From: Bacteroidales bacterium
GTDB lineage: Bacteria; Bacteroidota; Bacteroidia; Bacteroidales; GCA-2748055
Reading direction: 5' to 3'
Assembly: GCA_029210725.1 (NCBI GenBank)
Contig: JARGFM010000004.1
Coordinates: forward strand, 118,288-182,287
Length of the DNA: 64,000 nucleotides
In this document: positions 1 through 9,077 of the stretch, piece by piece
How the letters are laid out: each line of letters opens with the position of its first letter
Numbering within the stretch: the first letter of the stretch is position 1
Translations under genes and position numbers: made by a program
The notes under the pieces: model-generated
What the model was told of the DNA's origin: nothing
The model's database searches: none
What the model saw: the letters and a program-made list of their open reading frames with translations, nothing else

Positions 1-231
1 GTGGTGGGTGGAGATAGTCATCCCGTCGCTGAGACCCGCCTTTTCCAGGGCCGTGCGCAAATTCTTTACGACCTTATTTCCATCGGCCGGATAATCGCTG
101 CAACTGGAGATGGAAGGAGCATGTTTCTTTCCTTTCGCTTTATACTTTCCAACTCCCTTAAAAGGGATGGCTGCTTCCCCGTTGATCTCAGACAGCACCT
201 GGCGCCCTGCGGCATTGCTAATCATTTTCAT
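1..231 (-). CDS. citF: Citrate lyase alpha subunit, N-terminal part (cut by window edge)
   Basis: The 77 codons present include a stretch close to K-H-A-P-S-I-S-S-C-S-D-Y-P-A-D-G and then L-E-K-A-G-L-S-D-G-M-T-I-S-T-H-H, which match the N-terminal region of CitF. In the known enzyme the alpha subunit is the acetyl-ACP:citrate ACP transferase of the citrate lyase complex (citrate to acetate plus oxaloacetate). The ATG at 231 is chosen; a second ATG lies two codons on. It follows the CitD-CitE fusion gene by 10 bases and so is the last visible gene of the minus-strand operon. The rest of the gene, and any citC/citX/citG maturation genes, would lie beyond the left edge. Confidence 0.85.
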   Translation of the reverse strand, partial: MKMISNAAGRQVLSEINGEAAIPFKGVGKYKAKGKKHAPSISSCSDYPADGNKVVKNLRTALEKAGLSDGMTISTHH

Positions 232-241
232 ACAAATAGAA

Positions 242-1441
242 TTAGGATTTTAGTTTCCCGGCAAGTTCCAGGATCTTAAGCGCCCTCTTTACCACGGGGG
301 GATCAATCATTTTACTTCCCAGGGCCACAACCCCCGATCCCTGCGCTTCGGCCTCCCTGAAAGCTTCCACAATCCGGCCGGCTTTTTCAATTTCTTCCTC
401 CGTGGGGGTAAAGGCCTCCCTGATCACCGGAACCTGCCGGGGATGGATGCAGCCCATGCCTTCAAAACCCAGGGACCTGGAAGTCTCCACATTCTTCCGG
501 AGTCCGTCCATATCGGCCACATCCGAATAAACCGAATCGATGGGCTGTATGCCGGCTGCCTTGCAGGCATTGACCAGCCTGGTACGGGCATAGAACGACT
601 CCTCGCCCGATTCGCTGCGCTTCACGCCCAGATCGGCTGTATAGTCCTCCAGTCCGATGGCCATGGCTACCACGGAATCCGAGGCTGTGGCAATCTCAAA
701 GGCATTCTCCACTCCCAGAGCACTTTCGATGATGGGCATCAGGTAGATCTCCCTTTCCTGCCTGTGTGCCTTCAGGATATTCTGAATCCGTTCTGCCACC
801 TTCTCCACCTGGGAAGAATGCTCACATTTGGGAAGCAGGACCAGATGCAAATAATGGGGGACCACTGCATTCAGATCCTTCAGTCCTGCCGGCAGCTGAT
901 TGATCCGTACCATGCGTTCGGCCCCGTAAAAATCGACCTGGCACAGGGCATTACGGACCAGCAAACGGGCTTCCGCCTTCCGGTCGGGGGCCACCGAATC
1001 CTCCAGGTCCAGAATAATGCCATCGGGTTGATGAATCCCCGCATTCAGCATCATGCCGGGGGTATTGCCGGGAAGGTAGAGGCGGGAGAACCGGAAACGT
1101 TCCCGCGAACTTTCATACCTGTTTTGCTCAATCACCGGGGGGGTCCAGTTGAGATCTGTCTCCCTGAGCTGTTTCACGGCCGCCTCGATCCTGGCCCCGA
1201 TTACAAAAGGAAGTGCCCCCGTATCATCGATCTCCAGCCGCGCATGGCTGATACCAAGCGATTCAAGCACTTCCTCGGCCTGTTGCCTGATCTGTTCGCC
1301 AAACATCCGTTCCACCTTGCTGTTTAATTTGATCTTTATGCCCCCCTTCTCCGGGAGCTGCAGTTTTACCTGGCAGTCGGACCGGATCCGGTCCCCGTGG
1401 TTTCCTGTAAGTGCGCTTTGTTTCATGCTCTGTCCGTTCAT
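242..1441 (-). CDS. Fused citrate lyase acyl-carrier (CitD) and beta (CitE) subunits
   Basis: The 399-residue product has two parts. Residues about 1-100 resemble CitD, the gamma acyl carrier protein: a Ser in R-S-D-C (residue 21), then V-E-R-M-F-G, D-D-T-G-A-L (72-77) and R-I-E-A-A-V, ending L-N-W, which is how free CitD proteins end. Residues about 113-395 are an HpcH/HpaI aldolase-type CitE, with S-R-L-Y-L-P-G-N (119-126) and D-L-E-D-S-V (145-150). CitE is the citryl-ACP lyase and CitD carries the phosphoribosyl-dephospho-CoA group on a serine; Ser21 is the candidate here but the alignment around it is not certain. In the classic citrate operons these are separate genes. It starts 7 bases after the decarboxylase beta gene; an ATG at 1426 is an alternative start. 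Confidence 0.85.
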   Translation of the reverse strand: MNGQSMKQSALTGNHGDRIRSDCQVKLQLPEKGGIKIKLNSKVERMFGEQIRQQAEEVLESLGISHARLEIDDTGALPFVIGARIEAAVKQLRETDLNWTPPVIEQNRYESSRERFRFSRLYLPGNTPGMMLNAGIHQPDGIILDLEDSVAPDRKAEARLLVRNALCQVDFYGAERMVRINQLPAGLKDLNAVVPHYLHLVLLPKCEHSSQVEKVAERIQNILKAHRQEREIYLMPIIESALGVENAFEIATASDSVVAMAIGLEDYTADLGVKRSESGEESFYARTRLVNACKAAGIQPIDSVYSDVADMDGLRKNVETSRSLGFEGMGCIHPRQVPVIREAFTPTEEEIEKAGRIVEAFREAEAQGSGVVALGSKMIDPPVVKRALKILELAGKLKS

Positions 1442-1448
1442 ATCATCG

Positions 1449-2849
1449 TTACCATAAGAAGCTCAATAAAATACCGGCAGCCACTGCAGAACCGATCACA
1501 CCGGCCACATTGGGTGCCATGGCATGCATCAGCAGGTGATTGGTGGGATCCTCTTTCAGTCCCATATTCTGCACCACCCGGGCGCTGTCGGGCACTGCCG
1601 ACACTCCGGCCGCCCCGATCAGGGGATTCAGCTTGTTATCTGCTTTTGAAAACAGATTCATCACTTTGGCAAATATAATCCCCCCGGCAGTAGCTGCCAT
1701 AAAGGAAAGGGCTCCCAGTCCGAAAATAACCAGGGAATCGGTGGTAAGGAAGCGGTCCGCCTGGGTGGAGGCCCCGACAGTAAGTCCCAGCATGATGGTC
1801 ACTATATCGATCAGGCTGTTACGGGCCGTATCAGCCAGCCGCTTGGTTACGCCCGACTCCTTCAGCAGATTGCCAAAGAAAAGCATCCCCAGCAAAGGAA
1901 GCGAGTTGGGAGAGATAAAGGTGGTCACCAGCAGGCCGATCAAAGGAAAAAGAATCTTTTCCAGCCTGGAAACGGCCCGGGGCGGTTTCATGCGGATCAG
2001 GCGCTCTTCCCGGGTAGTGAGCAGGCGCATGATGGGCGGCTGGATAACCGGTACCAGGGCCATGTAGGAGTAGGCCGCGATGGCAATGGGCCCAATCAGG
2101 TTCTTTACAATAATGGGATCGCCATTGGCTGCCTGGCCAATCACATTTACCCCGTTGGCAAGCCTGGATGAAAGAAAAATAGCTGTGGGCCCGTCAGCTC
2201 CTCCAATAATCCCAATGGCACCGGCCTCCTGTGGATAGAAGCCCAGGGCCAGGGCTCCCAGGAAGGTCAGGAAGATCCCCACCTGGGCTGCGGCTCCCAG
2301 CAACATCAGTTTGGGTTTGCTGATCAGGGAGGAGAAATCGGTCATTGCTCCGATTCCCAAGAAGATAAGAGGTGGATAAACCCCTTTCAAAACCCCGAAA
2401 TAGAGATAATTCAGTACACTCCCCTCCTGGTAGATGCCGATCTGCATATTCATTCCCTCCTCCTGAAAGAAGGGGATGTTCCCGAAAATGATCCCGATGC
2501 CGATGGGGATCAGCAGCAATGGTTCGTAGTCATAGCGAATGGCCAGGAAAATAAAGAACAGTCCCACCGCAATCATGATCAGGTGACCCGCTGTGGCATT
2601 ACGAAAACCGGAGAACCTGATAAATTTCCGGATCCCCTTCCCGGCCAGCTCGAGAACACTCTCCTGCTCCTCCTCCCCGGACAACTCCGCCGTTCCAGGC
2701 TGATCCTGCAGGACCTCCGCTCCGGCAATGACTTTTTCCGTTTCTGCCGGATGGTCCGCCATGGAACCCGAGGCCTGCCCGGGGAAGGCCACCCATCGCG
2801 CCAGTACTATAATCAGGAAAACAGCTGTAAGTGTAAGGGCTCTTTTCAT
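1449..2849 (-). CDS. mmdB: Sodium-pumping decarboxylase beta subunit (OadB/MmdB family)
   Basis: Membrane subunit of a biotin-dependent Na+-translocating decarboxylase: it decarboxylates carboxybiotin and exports Na+. The start at 2849 (M-K-R-A-L-T-L-T-A-V) gives 466 residues; it follows the biotin-carrier stop by one base and has GGAGAT upstream. The N-terminus has a hydrophobic segment, then an acidic, poorly conserved stretch, then the conserved OadB core of about ten membrane spans with G-G-A-D-G-P-T-A-I-F and a C-terminal G-A-A-G-V-S-A-V-P-D-S-A-R and H-A-M-A-P-N-V-A-G motif. Whether the substrate is methylmalonyl-CoA or oxaloacetate is not fixed by this subunit. The epimerase and carboxyltransferase upstream favour methylmalonyl-CoA; citrate lyase downstream would make oxaloacetate. 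Confidence 0.9.
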   Translation of the reverse strand: MKRALTLTAVFLIIVLARWVAFPGQASGSMADHPAETEKVIAGAEVLQDQPGTAELSGEEEQESVLELAGKGIRKFIRFSGFRNATAGHLIMIAVGLFFIFLAIRYDYEPLLLIPIGIGIIFGNIPFFQEEGMNMQIGIYQEGSVLNYLYFGVLKGVYPPLIFLGIGAMTDFSSLISKPKLMLLGAAAQVGIFLTFLGALALGFYPQEAGAIGIIGGADGPTAIFLSSRLANGVNVIGQAANGDPIIVKNLIGPIAIAAYSYMALVPVIQPPIMRLLTTREERLIRMKPPRAVSRLEKILFPLIGLLVTTFISPNSLPLLGMLFFGNLLKESGVTKRLADTARNSLIDIVTIMLGLTVGASTQADRFLTTDSLVIFGLGALSFMAATAGGIIFAKVMNLFSKADNKLNPLIGAAGVSAVPDSARVVQNMGLKEDPTNHLLMHAMAPNVAGVIGSAVAAGILLSFLW

Positions 2850-2850
2850 A

Positions 2851-3273
2851 TCAGACGATCTCCATGATGATATCCCCCTGCAGCACTGAATCGCCCGGCT
2901 GCACCCGGATGTTCTCAACCACACCTGCCCTGTCGGCCAGAACCTGATTCTCCATCTTCATGGCTTCCATAATCAGTAATATCTGACCCTTCTTCACGAT
3001 ATCTCCCTTTCCGACTTCCAGCTTGCTGATGGAACCGGGCAGCGGGGCCAGGACGGGATACGACGATCCCCCCTCGCGCTTTTCTATCTGCGGTTTTGCT
3101 TCCTGCCTGATGGCCGAACGGACCAGGGTCGGGGTTTTGGAAGCCTTGATGGCCCGGTGCAGCTCCACCTGGTAGGGAGTCCCGTTGACCTCCAGCCGTG
3201 CCAGGTTATCTTCGATACCATGCATGTCCACGTTGTAGTCGTTTCCGTTTATGGTAAATTTGAACTTCTTCAT
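2851..3273 (-). CDS. mmdC: Biotin carboxyl carrier protein of the decarboxylase
   Basis: A 140-residue protein whose C-terminal half is a biotinyl domain with E-A-M-K-M-E-N around residues 107-113, the lysine being the biotinylation site. It carries the carboxyl group between the carboxyltransferase and the membrane beta subunit. The N-terminal 60 residues resemble the short beta-rich extension seen in Bacteroidota MmdC proteins, and a Pro/Ala-containing linker joins the two parts. It lies 11 bases after the OadG-like gene and one base before the beta gene, within the same operon. Confidence 0.9.
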   Translation of the reverse strand: MKKFKFTINGNDYNVDMHGIEDNLARLEVNGTPYQVELHRAIKASKTPTLVRSAIRQEAKPQIEKREGGSSYPVLAPLPGSISKLEVGKGDIVKKGQILLIMEAMKMENQVLADRAGVVENIRVQPGDSVLQGDIIMEIV

Positions 3274-3284
3274 CTTCGATCCGT

Positions 3285-3650
3285 TTAGATGCGGTTAAAC
3301 TGATTTCTTACCGCATAAATTTTTGAACTCCAGGGGGAGTAAACCCTGGAAATCTGTTTAATGGTCAGCACCCCGCTCTCCTTATCATGTATCTCATCCA
3401 GGTAGAGGTAGAGCGCCACGGAGATCGCTGCGGTGGCTTCCCCGGAAATGGACTCTCCCTCAATAATCACAGGGGCTTTCCCCTGGCGCCCCCCTCTCCT
3501 GATCTTCCCCATGGAGATCAGTCTGGGAACCATGGAGAAAAGCCAGAACAGCAGGACCAGGGCGGAAAATACAATGAGGTAACCCGCAAGGGCAATCACC
3601 AGGGATTCCAGATCGATTTTACTCTTTAAAAGGACAAACAGACTTTCCAT
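3285..3650 (-). CDS. mmdD: OadG-like decarboxylase delta/gamma subunit
   Basis: A 121-residue protein with one membrane span at about residues 17-38 followed by a basic segment (G-K-I-R-R-G-G) and a soluble tail. This is the pattern of the small OadG/MmdD subunit that holds the cytoplasmic carboxyltransferase on the membrane beta subunit. Sequence conservation in the family is low, so the call rests on size, topology and position. Its ATG overlaps the carboxyltransferase stop in a TGATG arrangement, which suggests translational coupling. Confidence 0.75.
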   Translation of the reverse strand: MESLFVLLKSKIDLESLVIALAGYLIVFSALVLLFWLFSMVPRLISMGKIRRGGRQGKAPVIIEGESISGEATAAISVALYLYLDEIHDKESGVLTIKQISRVYSPWSSKIYAVRNQFNRI

Positions 3651-5209
3651 CAGAGCGGAATATTGGTATGTTTCCTGGGTGGATTTACCTCTTTCTTGGA
3701 TGCCAGGGTCCGCAGGGCCCTGATGATGCGAAACCGGGTGTTACGGGGCTCAATCACATCATCGATATAGCCGTAGCGGGCAGCTTCATAGGGATTGGCA
3801 AATTTCTCCTTGTACTCCTGCTCCTTCTCTTCAATGAAACGCTGGGCTTCTTCACGCTCCTCCATGCTCTTCAGGGCTTTGCCCTCCAGAATTTCGATGG
3901 CTCCCTTTGGGCCCATCACGGCAATTTCGGCCGTGGGCCAGGCGTAGTTGATATCGCCCCGGAGTTGTTTGGAACTCATCACATCATGAGCCCCTCCGTA
4001 CGACTTACGCAAAGTAATGGTGACCTTAGGTACAGTGGCTTCGCCATAAGCGAACATTAACTTGGCCCCGTGAAGGATGATTCCACCATGTTCCTGGGCA
4101 CTTCCCGGCAGAAAACCGGGGACATCCACCAGGGTCACGATGGGAATATTGAAGCAATCGCAAAAACGTACAAAACGTGCCGCCTTCCGGGACGAATTAA
4201 TATCCAGTACCCCGGCCATGTGATTGGGCTGATTGGCTACCACCCCCACGGGCATCCCGTTGAATTTGGCAAAGCCCACGATGATATTCATGGCATACTG
4301 CCTGTGTATCTCAAAAAACTCGTTGTTATCGACCAGTGAAAAAATCACATCCTTCATGTCGTAAGGCTCATTGGAATGATCGGGAATAACCTCGTTCAGG
4401 GCATCGTCGAGCCGGTCGACGGGGTCGTTACACCCGGTAACGGGAGGATCCTCCAGATTATTCTGGGGCATGTAAGAGAGCAGTTTCCGGATCATCAAGA
4501 GACCTTCCTCCTCATCTTCTGCCAGCAGATGAGCCACTCCCGAGCGACTGGCATGCATCTGGGCACCGCCCAGCGCTTCGGTGGATATGGTCTCCCCGGT
4601 CACGGTTTTGGTCACACGCGGTCCGGTTACAAACATATAGGAGGTCTGATCACTCATCAGAATAAAATCGGTCAGAGCCGGGGAGTAGACCGCTCCCCCT
4701 GCACAGGGGCCAAAAATGGCAGAAATCTGCGGAATGACACCGGATGCCAGGATATTGCGTTCAAAAATCTCCGCATAGGCTGCCAGACTCCTGACCCCCT
4801 CCTGGATCCGTGCCCCGCCACTGTCGTTGATACCGATGACCGGAGCCCCTACTTTCATGGCCTGGTCCATGATCTTGCATATCTTGGCAGCATGTGTCTC
4901 TGAAAGAGACCCCCCGAAAACAGTGAAATCCTGGGCATAGACATAAACCACGCGACCGTCGATGGTTCCATGGCCCGTAATGACCCCGTCGCCCAGGTAA
5001 TGCTCGTCCTCGAGACCGAAATCGTGGGAACGGTGAGTGACAAACATGTCGTATTCCTCGAAGCTGCCTTCATCCAGAAGGATCTGGATCCTCTCCCGGG
5101 CCGTGTGCTTACCCTTGGAATGCTGCACCCCCACCCGTTTATCTCCACCGCCCTTACGGGCCTGCTCACGCCGGTCGATCAGTTTCTGAATCTTATCCCT
5201 GCTACTCAT
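3650..5209 (-). CDS. mmdA: Methylmalonyl-CoA decarboxylase alpha subunit (carboxyltransferase)
   Basis: At 519 residues it is the standard length of the propionyl-CoA carboxylase beta / MmdA family. Two crotonase-like halves are visible, with [11 protein letters not shown] near residue 127 and [13 protein letters not shown] in the N half, and V-D-V-P-G-F-L-P-G and Y-G-G-A-H-D-V-M in the C half. It moves the carboxyl group of methylmalonyl-CoA to biotin, or the reverse in a carboxylase. Its partners in this operon (OadG-like anchor, biotin carrier, beta pump) point to the decarboxylase, and there is no biotin carboxylase gene here. It overlaps the epimerase gene by 8 bases. Confidence 0.92.
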   Translation of the reverse strand: MSSRDKIQKLIDRREQARKGGGDKRVGVQHSKGKHTARERIQILLDEGSFEEYDMFVTHRSHDFGLEDEHYLGDGVITGHGTIDGRVVYVYAQDFTVFGGSLSETHAAKICKIMDQAMKVGAPVIGINDSGGARIQEGVRSLAAYAEIFERNILASGVIPQISAIFGPCAGGAVYSPALTDFILMSDQTSYMFVTGPRVTKTVTGETISTEALGGAQMHASRSGVAHLLAEDEEEGLLMIRKLLSYMPQNNLEDPPVTGCNDPVDRLDDALNEVIPDHSNEPYDMKDVIFSLVDNNEFFEIHRQYAMNIIVGFAKFNGMPVGVVANQPNHMAGVLDINSSRKAARFVRFCDCFNIPIVTLVDVPGFLPGSAQEHGGIILHGAKLMFAYGEATVPKVTITLRKSYGGAHDVMSSKQLRGDINYAWPTAEIAVMGPKGAIEILEGKALKSMEEREEAQRFIEEKEQEYKEKFANPYEAARYGYIDDVIEPRNTRFRIIRALRTLASKKEVNPPRKHTNIPL

Positions 5210-5606
5210 GACCGCAGAATTCAGTTAATACGCCCTGGGTTGATCCGGGATGCAAAAAGCCAATCTGAAGGCCTTCGGCACCCAAGCGGGGCTGCACGTC
5301 TATTAAGCGGACTCCCTGGGAAGCGGCGTGCAACAATGCTTCGCCCACATGGTCCACCGCAAAGGCCAGGTGGTGGACACCCGGCCCCCTCTTTTCAATG
5401 AATTTCCCGATGGGTCCCTCCGGATCCGTGCTTTCCAGCAACTCGATCTTGGTATCGCCCACCCTGAAAAAAGCAGTTCGCACCTTCTGATCGGCCACCT
5501 CCTCGATCTGATAGCACTCCAGTCCGAGCACCTTTTCATAATAGGGAATCGCCTCCTCCAGGCTGGTGACGGCAATTCCGATGTGTTCAATATGTGTAGG
5601 TTTCAT
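5202..5606 (-). CDS. mce: Methylmalonyl-CoA epimerase
   Basis: A 134-residue protein of the glyoxalase/VOC fold, typical for the family. It opens with [10 protein letters not shown], and has K-I-E-L-L-E and [11 protein letters not shown] around residues 88-98, which supply metal ligands (His, Gln/Glu, His, Glu). It interconverts the R and S forms of methylmalonyl-CoA and so links the mutase to the decarboxylase in the succinate-to-propionate route. It is the first gene of the operon; a TAnnTTTG box lies about 30 bases upstream of its ATG. Confidence 0.9.
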   Translation of the reverse strand: MKPTHIEHIGIAVTSLEEAIPYYEKVLGLECYQIEEVADQKVRTAFFRVGDTKIELLESTDPEGPIGKFIEKRGPGVHHLAFAVDHVGEALLHAASQGVRLIDVQPRLGAEGLQIGFLHPGSTQGVLTEFCGHE

Positions 5607-5635
5607 AGTATGTAAAAGTATCCTTTGAAATTACA

Positions 5636-5643
5636 CAAAGCTA
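5636..5643 (-). promoter_or_regulatory. Candidate -7 box of the mce-mmd-cit operon
   Basis: Read on the minus strand this is TAGCTTTG, a full match to the Bacteroidota TAnnTTTG element, 29 bases before the epimerase ATG. A -33 TTTG at the usual 17-20 base distance is not clear (TTTC is present), so the call is moderate. Confidence 0.5.
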
Positions 5644-5712
5644 GCTCTATCATGCTGTTGAAATCATGATAATTATCAAACATGGAGAGAATTCACCCCT
5701 GTTATGGAGCAT

Positions 5713-8700
5713 CTAATCCATGAGGGCATTGTAGATCACCTGCTGCACATCGGTGCGCACGTTCATATCAATCAGCAGATTATTGCCCATATCGGGATGT
5801 ACACGGTTGGAAAGAAAGATATAAACCAGTTCGTAAGCCGGATCGGCCCATGCCAGGGTCCCTGTAAATCCGGAGTGTCCAAAACTGAGCGGGGAGGCAC
5901 TGTTGCAGGCAGGCCCTGCATCTTCCTCCCAGAACACGGGTTTATTAAATCCGAAACCCCGGTGGTTCTTCTCCTCACAATTGTAGCAGGAAGTATAGAG
6001 TTTCAGGGTGGACTCCCGGATATACCGTCGCTGTCCGTAGAGTCCCCCGTTCATAAACATCTGCATCAGCTTGGCCAGATCGTTGGCAGAGCCAAACAGG
6101 CCCGCATTGCCCGATACTCCGCCAAGCATGGCGGCCGCCTGATCATGCACATGTCCCTGCAGTAACTGTTTGCGGTAGAAATTATCATTTTCTGTAGGTA
6201 CTATTCGCTCCCGGGGAAAGCGGCTCAAAGGTTTGTAGCCCAGGGTCTGAGCCCCCATGGGATTGTAAAAGTTGTGCCAGACATAAGGGTAAAGCATGGT
6301 ATCGGTGGCAGCTTCGATGATCTGCTGGAACATCAGGAAACCCAGTCCGCTGTACCGGTACTCCCTGGAGAGCAGTTCCGAGTCATAAACCCTTTTATAA
6401 ATGGTATCCCTCAGGTCGGCCCGCATATAAAACTTTTCGGCTGCCTGGTAAGGATATTCCGGGGAATAGTGATCCTGGTAAACACTGTCGACATACTTCA
6501 CATGACGGTTAAAATAGGCCCCTTCCCCGATCTTCAGCGGATGGGTCCTGGAAAAGCTGGCTCTGAGCAGGGTCTGTGAAGTATCCAGGGGCTCCAGGGT
6601 CTCATAGTAGAAAGGAATATAGGGGATCATGCCACTCTGGTGGGCCAGCACATCGGCCACCAGTAATCCGGCCTTGTTGGAGCTGTCAGGAATGGGCTCG
6701 TAGGCTCCCAGTAGAGAATCTTCGTGAAACTTGCCCAGATCATGCAGGCGCATCAGGGCCGCAGTAATGGAAGCCATCTTCGTGATCGAGGCCAGGTCGT
6801 AAATATCATCGGCCTGTACGGCCCTCTTCCGCTGGTAGGTATGGTGCCCGTAAGTCCGGTGCCACACCACTTTTCCACGGCGTGCCACCAGCACCTGGCA
6901 TCCTGGCATGGCCTTTTCCCTGAGGGCCCGGTGGATAATCTCCTCCATCTTTAAAAGGGTATCGGGGTGAAGCCCCACATCCAGCGGGGAAGCATATCCC
7001 AGCCTGGAGGCAGGCCCGGTGTCCGCACCTTCCCCTGCGGCCAGATAGCTTCCGGCAGACACCGGCATCCGCCCGGAAAAAGAGGCTCCTCCGAAGATGG
7101 CCTGCAGGGCCAGGTCCTGATAAAGCGAATCGTCTTTGTGTGACAGAACCAGGGCATCAAGGTGCTCCAGTCCGGAAAAACGTCCCAAGGCATAGGGTAC
7201 GCCGGACACATTTACAATCAGTTTGACCGAAGGATCGAGCTGCTCCAGAAAAAGGAGTGTCTGATCGGTGATTCCATAATTCCGGGAAGCCCTGCTGCTG
7301 GTGTTCAGCACGTTTACGATCACTGTATTGTACTTATCCAGTTTCTGAATCAATTCCGACTGTTCGGAGAGAATGGCGGAGGAGGACAGGGTAAAATGAT
7401 CGCCCTCCAGGAATTTATCGGTAGTACGCAGAGGCTCCGCTTTCCCCTCCTTGCTGATAGTTACCGTGGCCAGGAGGGTGCGTTCCAGTTCTTCAACGGG
7501 CAGCACTCCGTCCGCGTTCTTTGCCAGAATCAGCGAATGTTCCACCAGTTTTCTGAACAAAGGCTGGTAAGCCGGACTGTTCAGATCATCCAACAGGGAA
7601 TCTATCCGGATGATTTCACGCCGGTGTGCCCCTGTCCAGTATTTGGCCTGAAGGATCTTCCGGCAACTCCCATTAATCTCCTCTTCAGAAATGCTTCCCT
7701 GCCTGACCGCCCTTTTTATGGCTGATATGGCTTTATCCACATCGGCCGGCATTAATAATATATCATTCCCGGCACGTACGGCTTCCACTTCCCTGATGCC
7801 CGGTTCAAAATAGCTGCTCAGTCCCTTCATATTAAGGGCATCGGTAATGATCAGTCCCCTGAATCCCATCTCTTCCTTCAACAGTCCCGTTATGGCAGGA
7901 CGGGACAGCGTAGTGGCCCGGTTCTCCCGGTCATCCAGCTCCGGAACCCGCAGATGGGCCACCATCACCCCGGTAAGTCCCCGGTAGATGGCTTCCCGGA
8001 AAGGGAAAAGTTCCAGAGAATCGAGCCGTTCCCGGTCGTAGGGAATAAGCGGAAGTGCCTGATGTGAATCAGTGTCTGTATCGCCGTGACCGGGAAAATG
8101 TTTGGCTGCCACCAGAACCCCCTTGTCCTGCAAACCCTCCATCAGTGCCACCACCTTGGCGGTCACGTTCTGGCGCCCCTCGCCAAAGGACCTGCTGCCA
8201 ATCACCGGATTGGCCGGATTGTTATTGATGTCGGCTACAGGAGCCAGGTTCATATGTACTCCCAGGCGGTTGAACTGGGTCCCCATATCTCGGCCCAGTC
8301 TATAGATCAGACTATTATCCGCAATACCACCCAGGATCATGGCAGCCGGATAGGTCATAGTTTCCCGGAGCCGCATGCCCAGACCACTCTCTCCATCCAT
8401 GGCCACCAGCAGCGGAATATCGGCCGCCATCTGATAAAGATTGGTCAGCCTGGCCTGCTTCAGAGGTTCTCCCTGGAAGAAGAGGATCCCTCCCACCTTC
8501 TGCCTGTTTACCTGTTTCAAAACCGCTTTCTCATGGGCGGGCCCCATGTTGGAATAGCCGTAAACCATGATCATCTGGGCAATGCGTTCCTCCAGGCTCA
8601 TCCCTTCCATCAGCGAATCGGCCCAGGCTCCTCCGGTATCCAGAAAGGGGGGATCGCTGCGGACAGGAGGATCCAGTACCGGCTGCAGTCCCTGTAATTC

Positions 8701-8769
8701 CGGCCTTAAAAGCGGATATAAGAGCAACAGCAGGGTAAGAATCGTTATTCGCAGGTATCTGTATCTCAT
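5713..8769 (-). CDS. GH3 beta-N-acetylhexosaminidase fused to a class C beta-lactamase-like serine hydrolase
   Basis: A 1018-residue two-enzyme protein. An N-terminal membrane segment or signal (residues 7-22) precedes a GH3 domain with the NagZ-type motif K-H-F-P-G-H-G-D (223-230), followed by the D-T-D-S-H catalytic loop and the nucleophile Asp310 in [12 protein letters not shown]-terminal GH3 subdomain follows (about 410-580). From about 600 the sequence is a penicillin-binding-protein/beta-lactamase family domain with the S-I-T-K nucleophile motif (661-664), Y-S-G (806-808, in place of Y-x-N) and H-S-G-F-T-G near the end. Known relatives of this fusion occur in Bacteroidota and are thought to act on peptidoglycan fragments in the periplasm. 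It is monocistronic, with a divergent small gene upstream. Confidence 0.88.
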   Translation of the reverse strand: MRYRYLRITILTLLLLLYPLLRPELQGLQPVLDPPVRSDPPFLDTGGAWADSLMEGMSLEERIAQMIMVYGYSNMGPAHEKAVLKQVNRQKVGGILFFQGEPLKQARLTNLYQMAADIPLLVAMDGESGLGMRLRETMTYPAAMILGGIADNSLIYRLGRDMGTQFNRLGVHMNLAPVADINNNPANPVIGSRSFGEGRQNVTAKVVALMEGLQDKGVLVAAKHFPGHGDTDTDSHQALPLIPYDRERLDSLELFPFREAIYRGLTGVMVAHLRVPELDDRENRATTLSRPAITGLLKEEMGFRGLIITDALNMKGLSSYFEPGIREVEAVRAGNDILLMPADVDKAISAIKRAVRQGSISEEEINGSCRKILQAKYWTGAHRREIIRIDSLLDDLNSPAYQPLFRKLVEHSLILAKNADGVLPVEELERTLLATVTISKEGKAEPLRTTDKFLEGDHFTLSSSAILSEQSELIQKLDKYNTVIVNVLNTSSRASRNYGITDQTLLFLEQLDPSVKLIVNVSGVPYALGRFSGLEHLDALVLSHKDDSLYQDLALQAIFGGASFSGRMPVSAGSYLAAGEGADTGPASRLGYASPLDVGLHPDTLLKMEEIIHRALREKAMPGCQVLVARRGKVVWHRTYGHHTYQRKRAVQADDIYDLASITKMASITAALMRLHDLGKFHEDSLLGAYEPIPDSSNKAGLLVADVLAHQSGMIPYIPFYYETLEPLDTSQTLLRASFSRTHPLKIGEGAYFNRHVKYVDSVYQDHYSPEYPYQAAEKFYMRADLRDTIYKRVYDSELLSREYRYSGLGFLMFQQIIEAATDTMLYPYVWHNFYNPMGAQTLGYKPLSRFPRERIVPTENDNFYRKQLLQGHVHDQAAAMLGGVSGNAGLFGSANDLAKLMQMFMNGGLYGQRRYIRESTLKLYTSCYNCEEKNHRGFGFNKPVFWEEDAGPACNSASPLSFGHSGFTGTLAWADPAYELVYIFLSNRVHPDMGNNLLIDMNVRTDVQQVIYNALMD

Positions 8770-8841
8770 CGTTTGTTCGAAGTAAGAAAAAAGCCTATTT
8801 TCAAAATTTCATTTTTACCAACCCACAGAATCGGAGGAGTC

Positions 8842-9051
8842 ATGGAATGTAAAAAAGAACGAAACCTCGTTAACTGTAACTGCAGCTATCCCTGCGGCAA
8901 AAAGGGAATCTGCTGCGACTGCATCGCAGCCCACAGACGGGCCGGTGAACTGCCTGCCTGCTACTTCCCCGATGACATGGAACGCGGCTATGACCGCTCG
9001 GTGGATAACTTCATCCGAATCTACCGGGAGCGGGGCATCAGCTGGAATTAG
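8842..9051 (+). CDS. Small Cys-rich DUF6485-like protein
   Basis: A 69-residue protein with nine cysteines concentrated near the N-terminus: [18 protein letters not shown], then L-P-A-C-Y-F-P and Y-D-R-S-V. This pattern is that of the DUF6485 family, possibly a metal-binding protein; the function is unknown. The ATG at 8842 is preferred over an upstream TTG at 8773 because GGAGG lies 5 bases before it and the family starts here. It is divergent from the GH3 fusion gene and ends 26 bases from the convergent C1 peptidase gene. Confidence 0.75.
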   Translation: MECKKERNLVNCNCSYPCGKKGICCDCIAAHRRAGELPACYFPDDMERGYDRSVDNFIRIYRERGISWN

Positions 9052-9077
9052 CTTTTACGCTGAAAGCAGCAATCGGG

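Noticed and set aside
1..279. 92-codon plus-strand open frame at the left edge
   Set aside because: It is antisense to the clear citF N-terminus and has no features of its own.
443..1327. 294-codon plus-strand open frame antisense to the CitD-CitE fusion
   Set aside because: Shadow of a well-conserved gene; composition is His/Gly/Pro-rich and unlike any family.
8773..8841. Longer start for the small Cys-rich protein
   Set aside because: The first codons would start at TTG and lack similarity; GGAGG before the ATG at 8842 decides the start.
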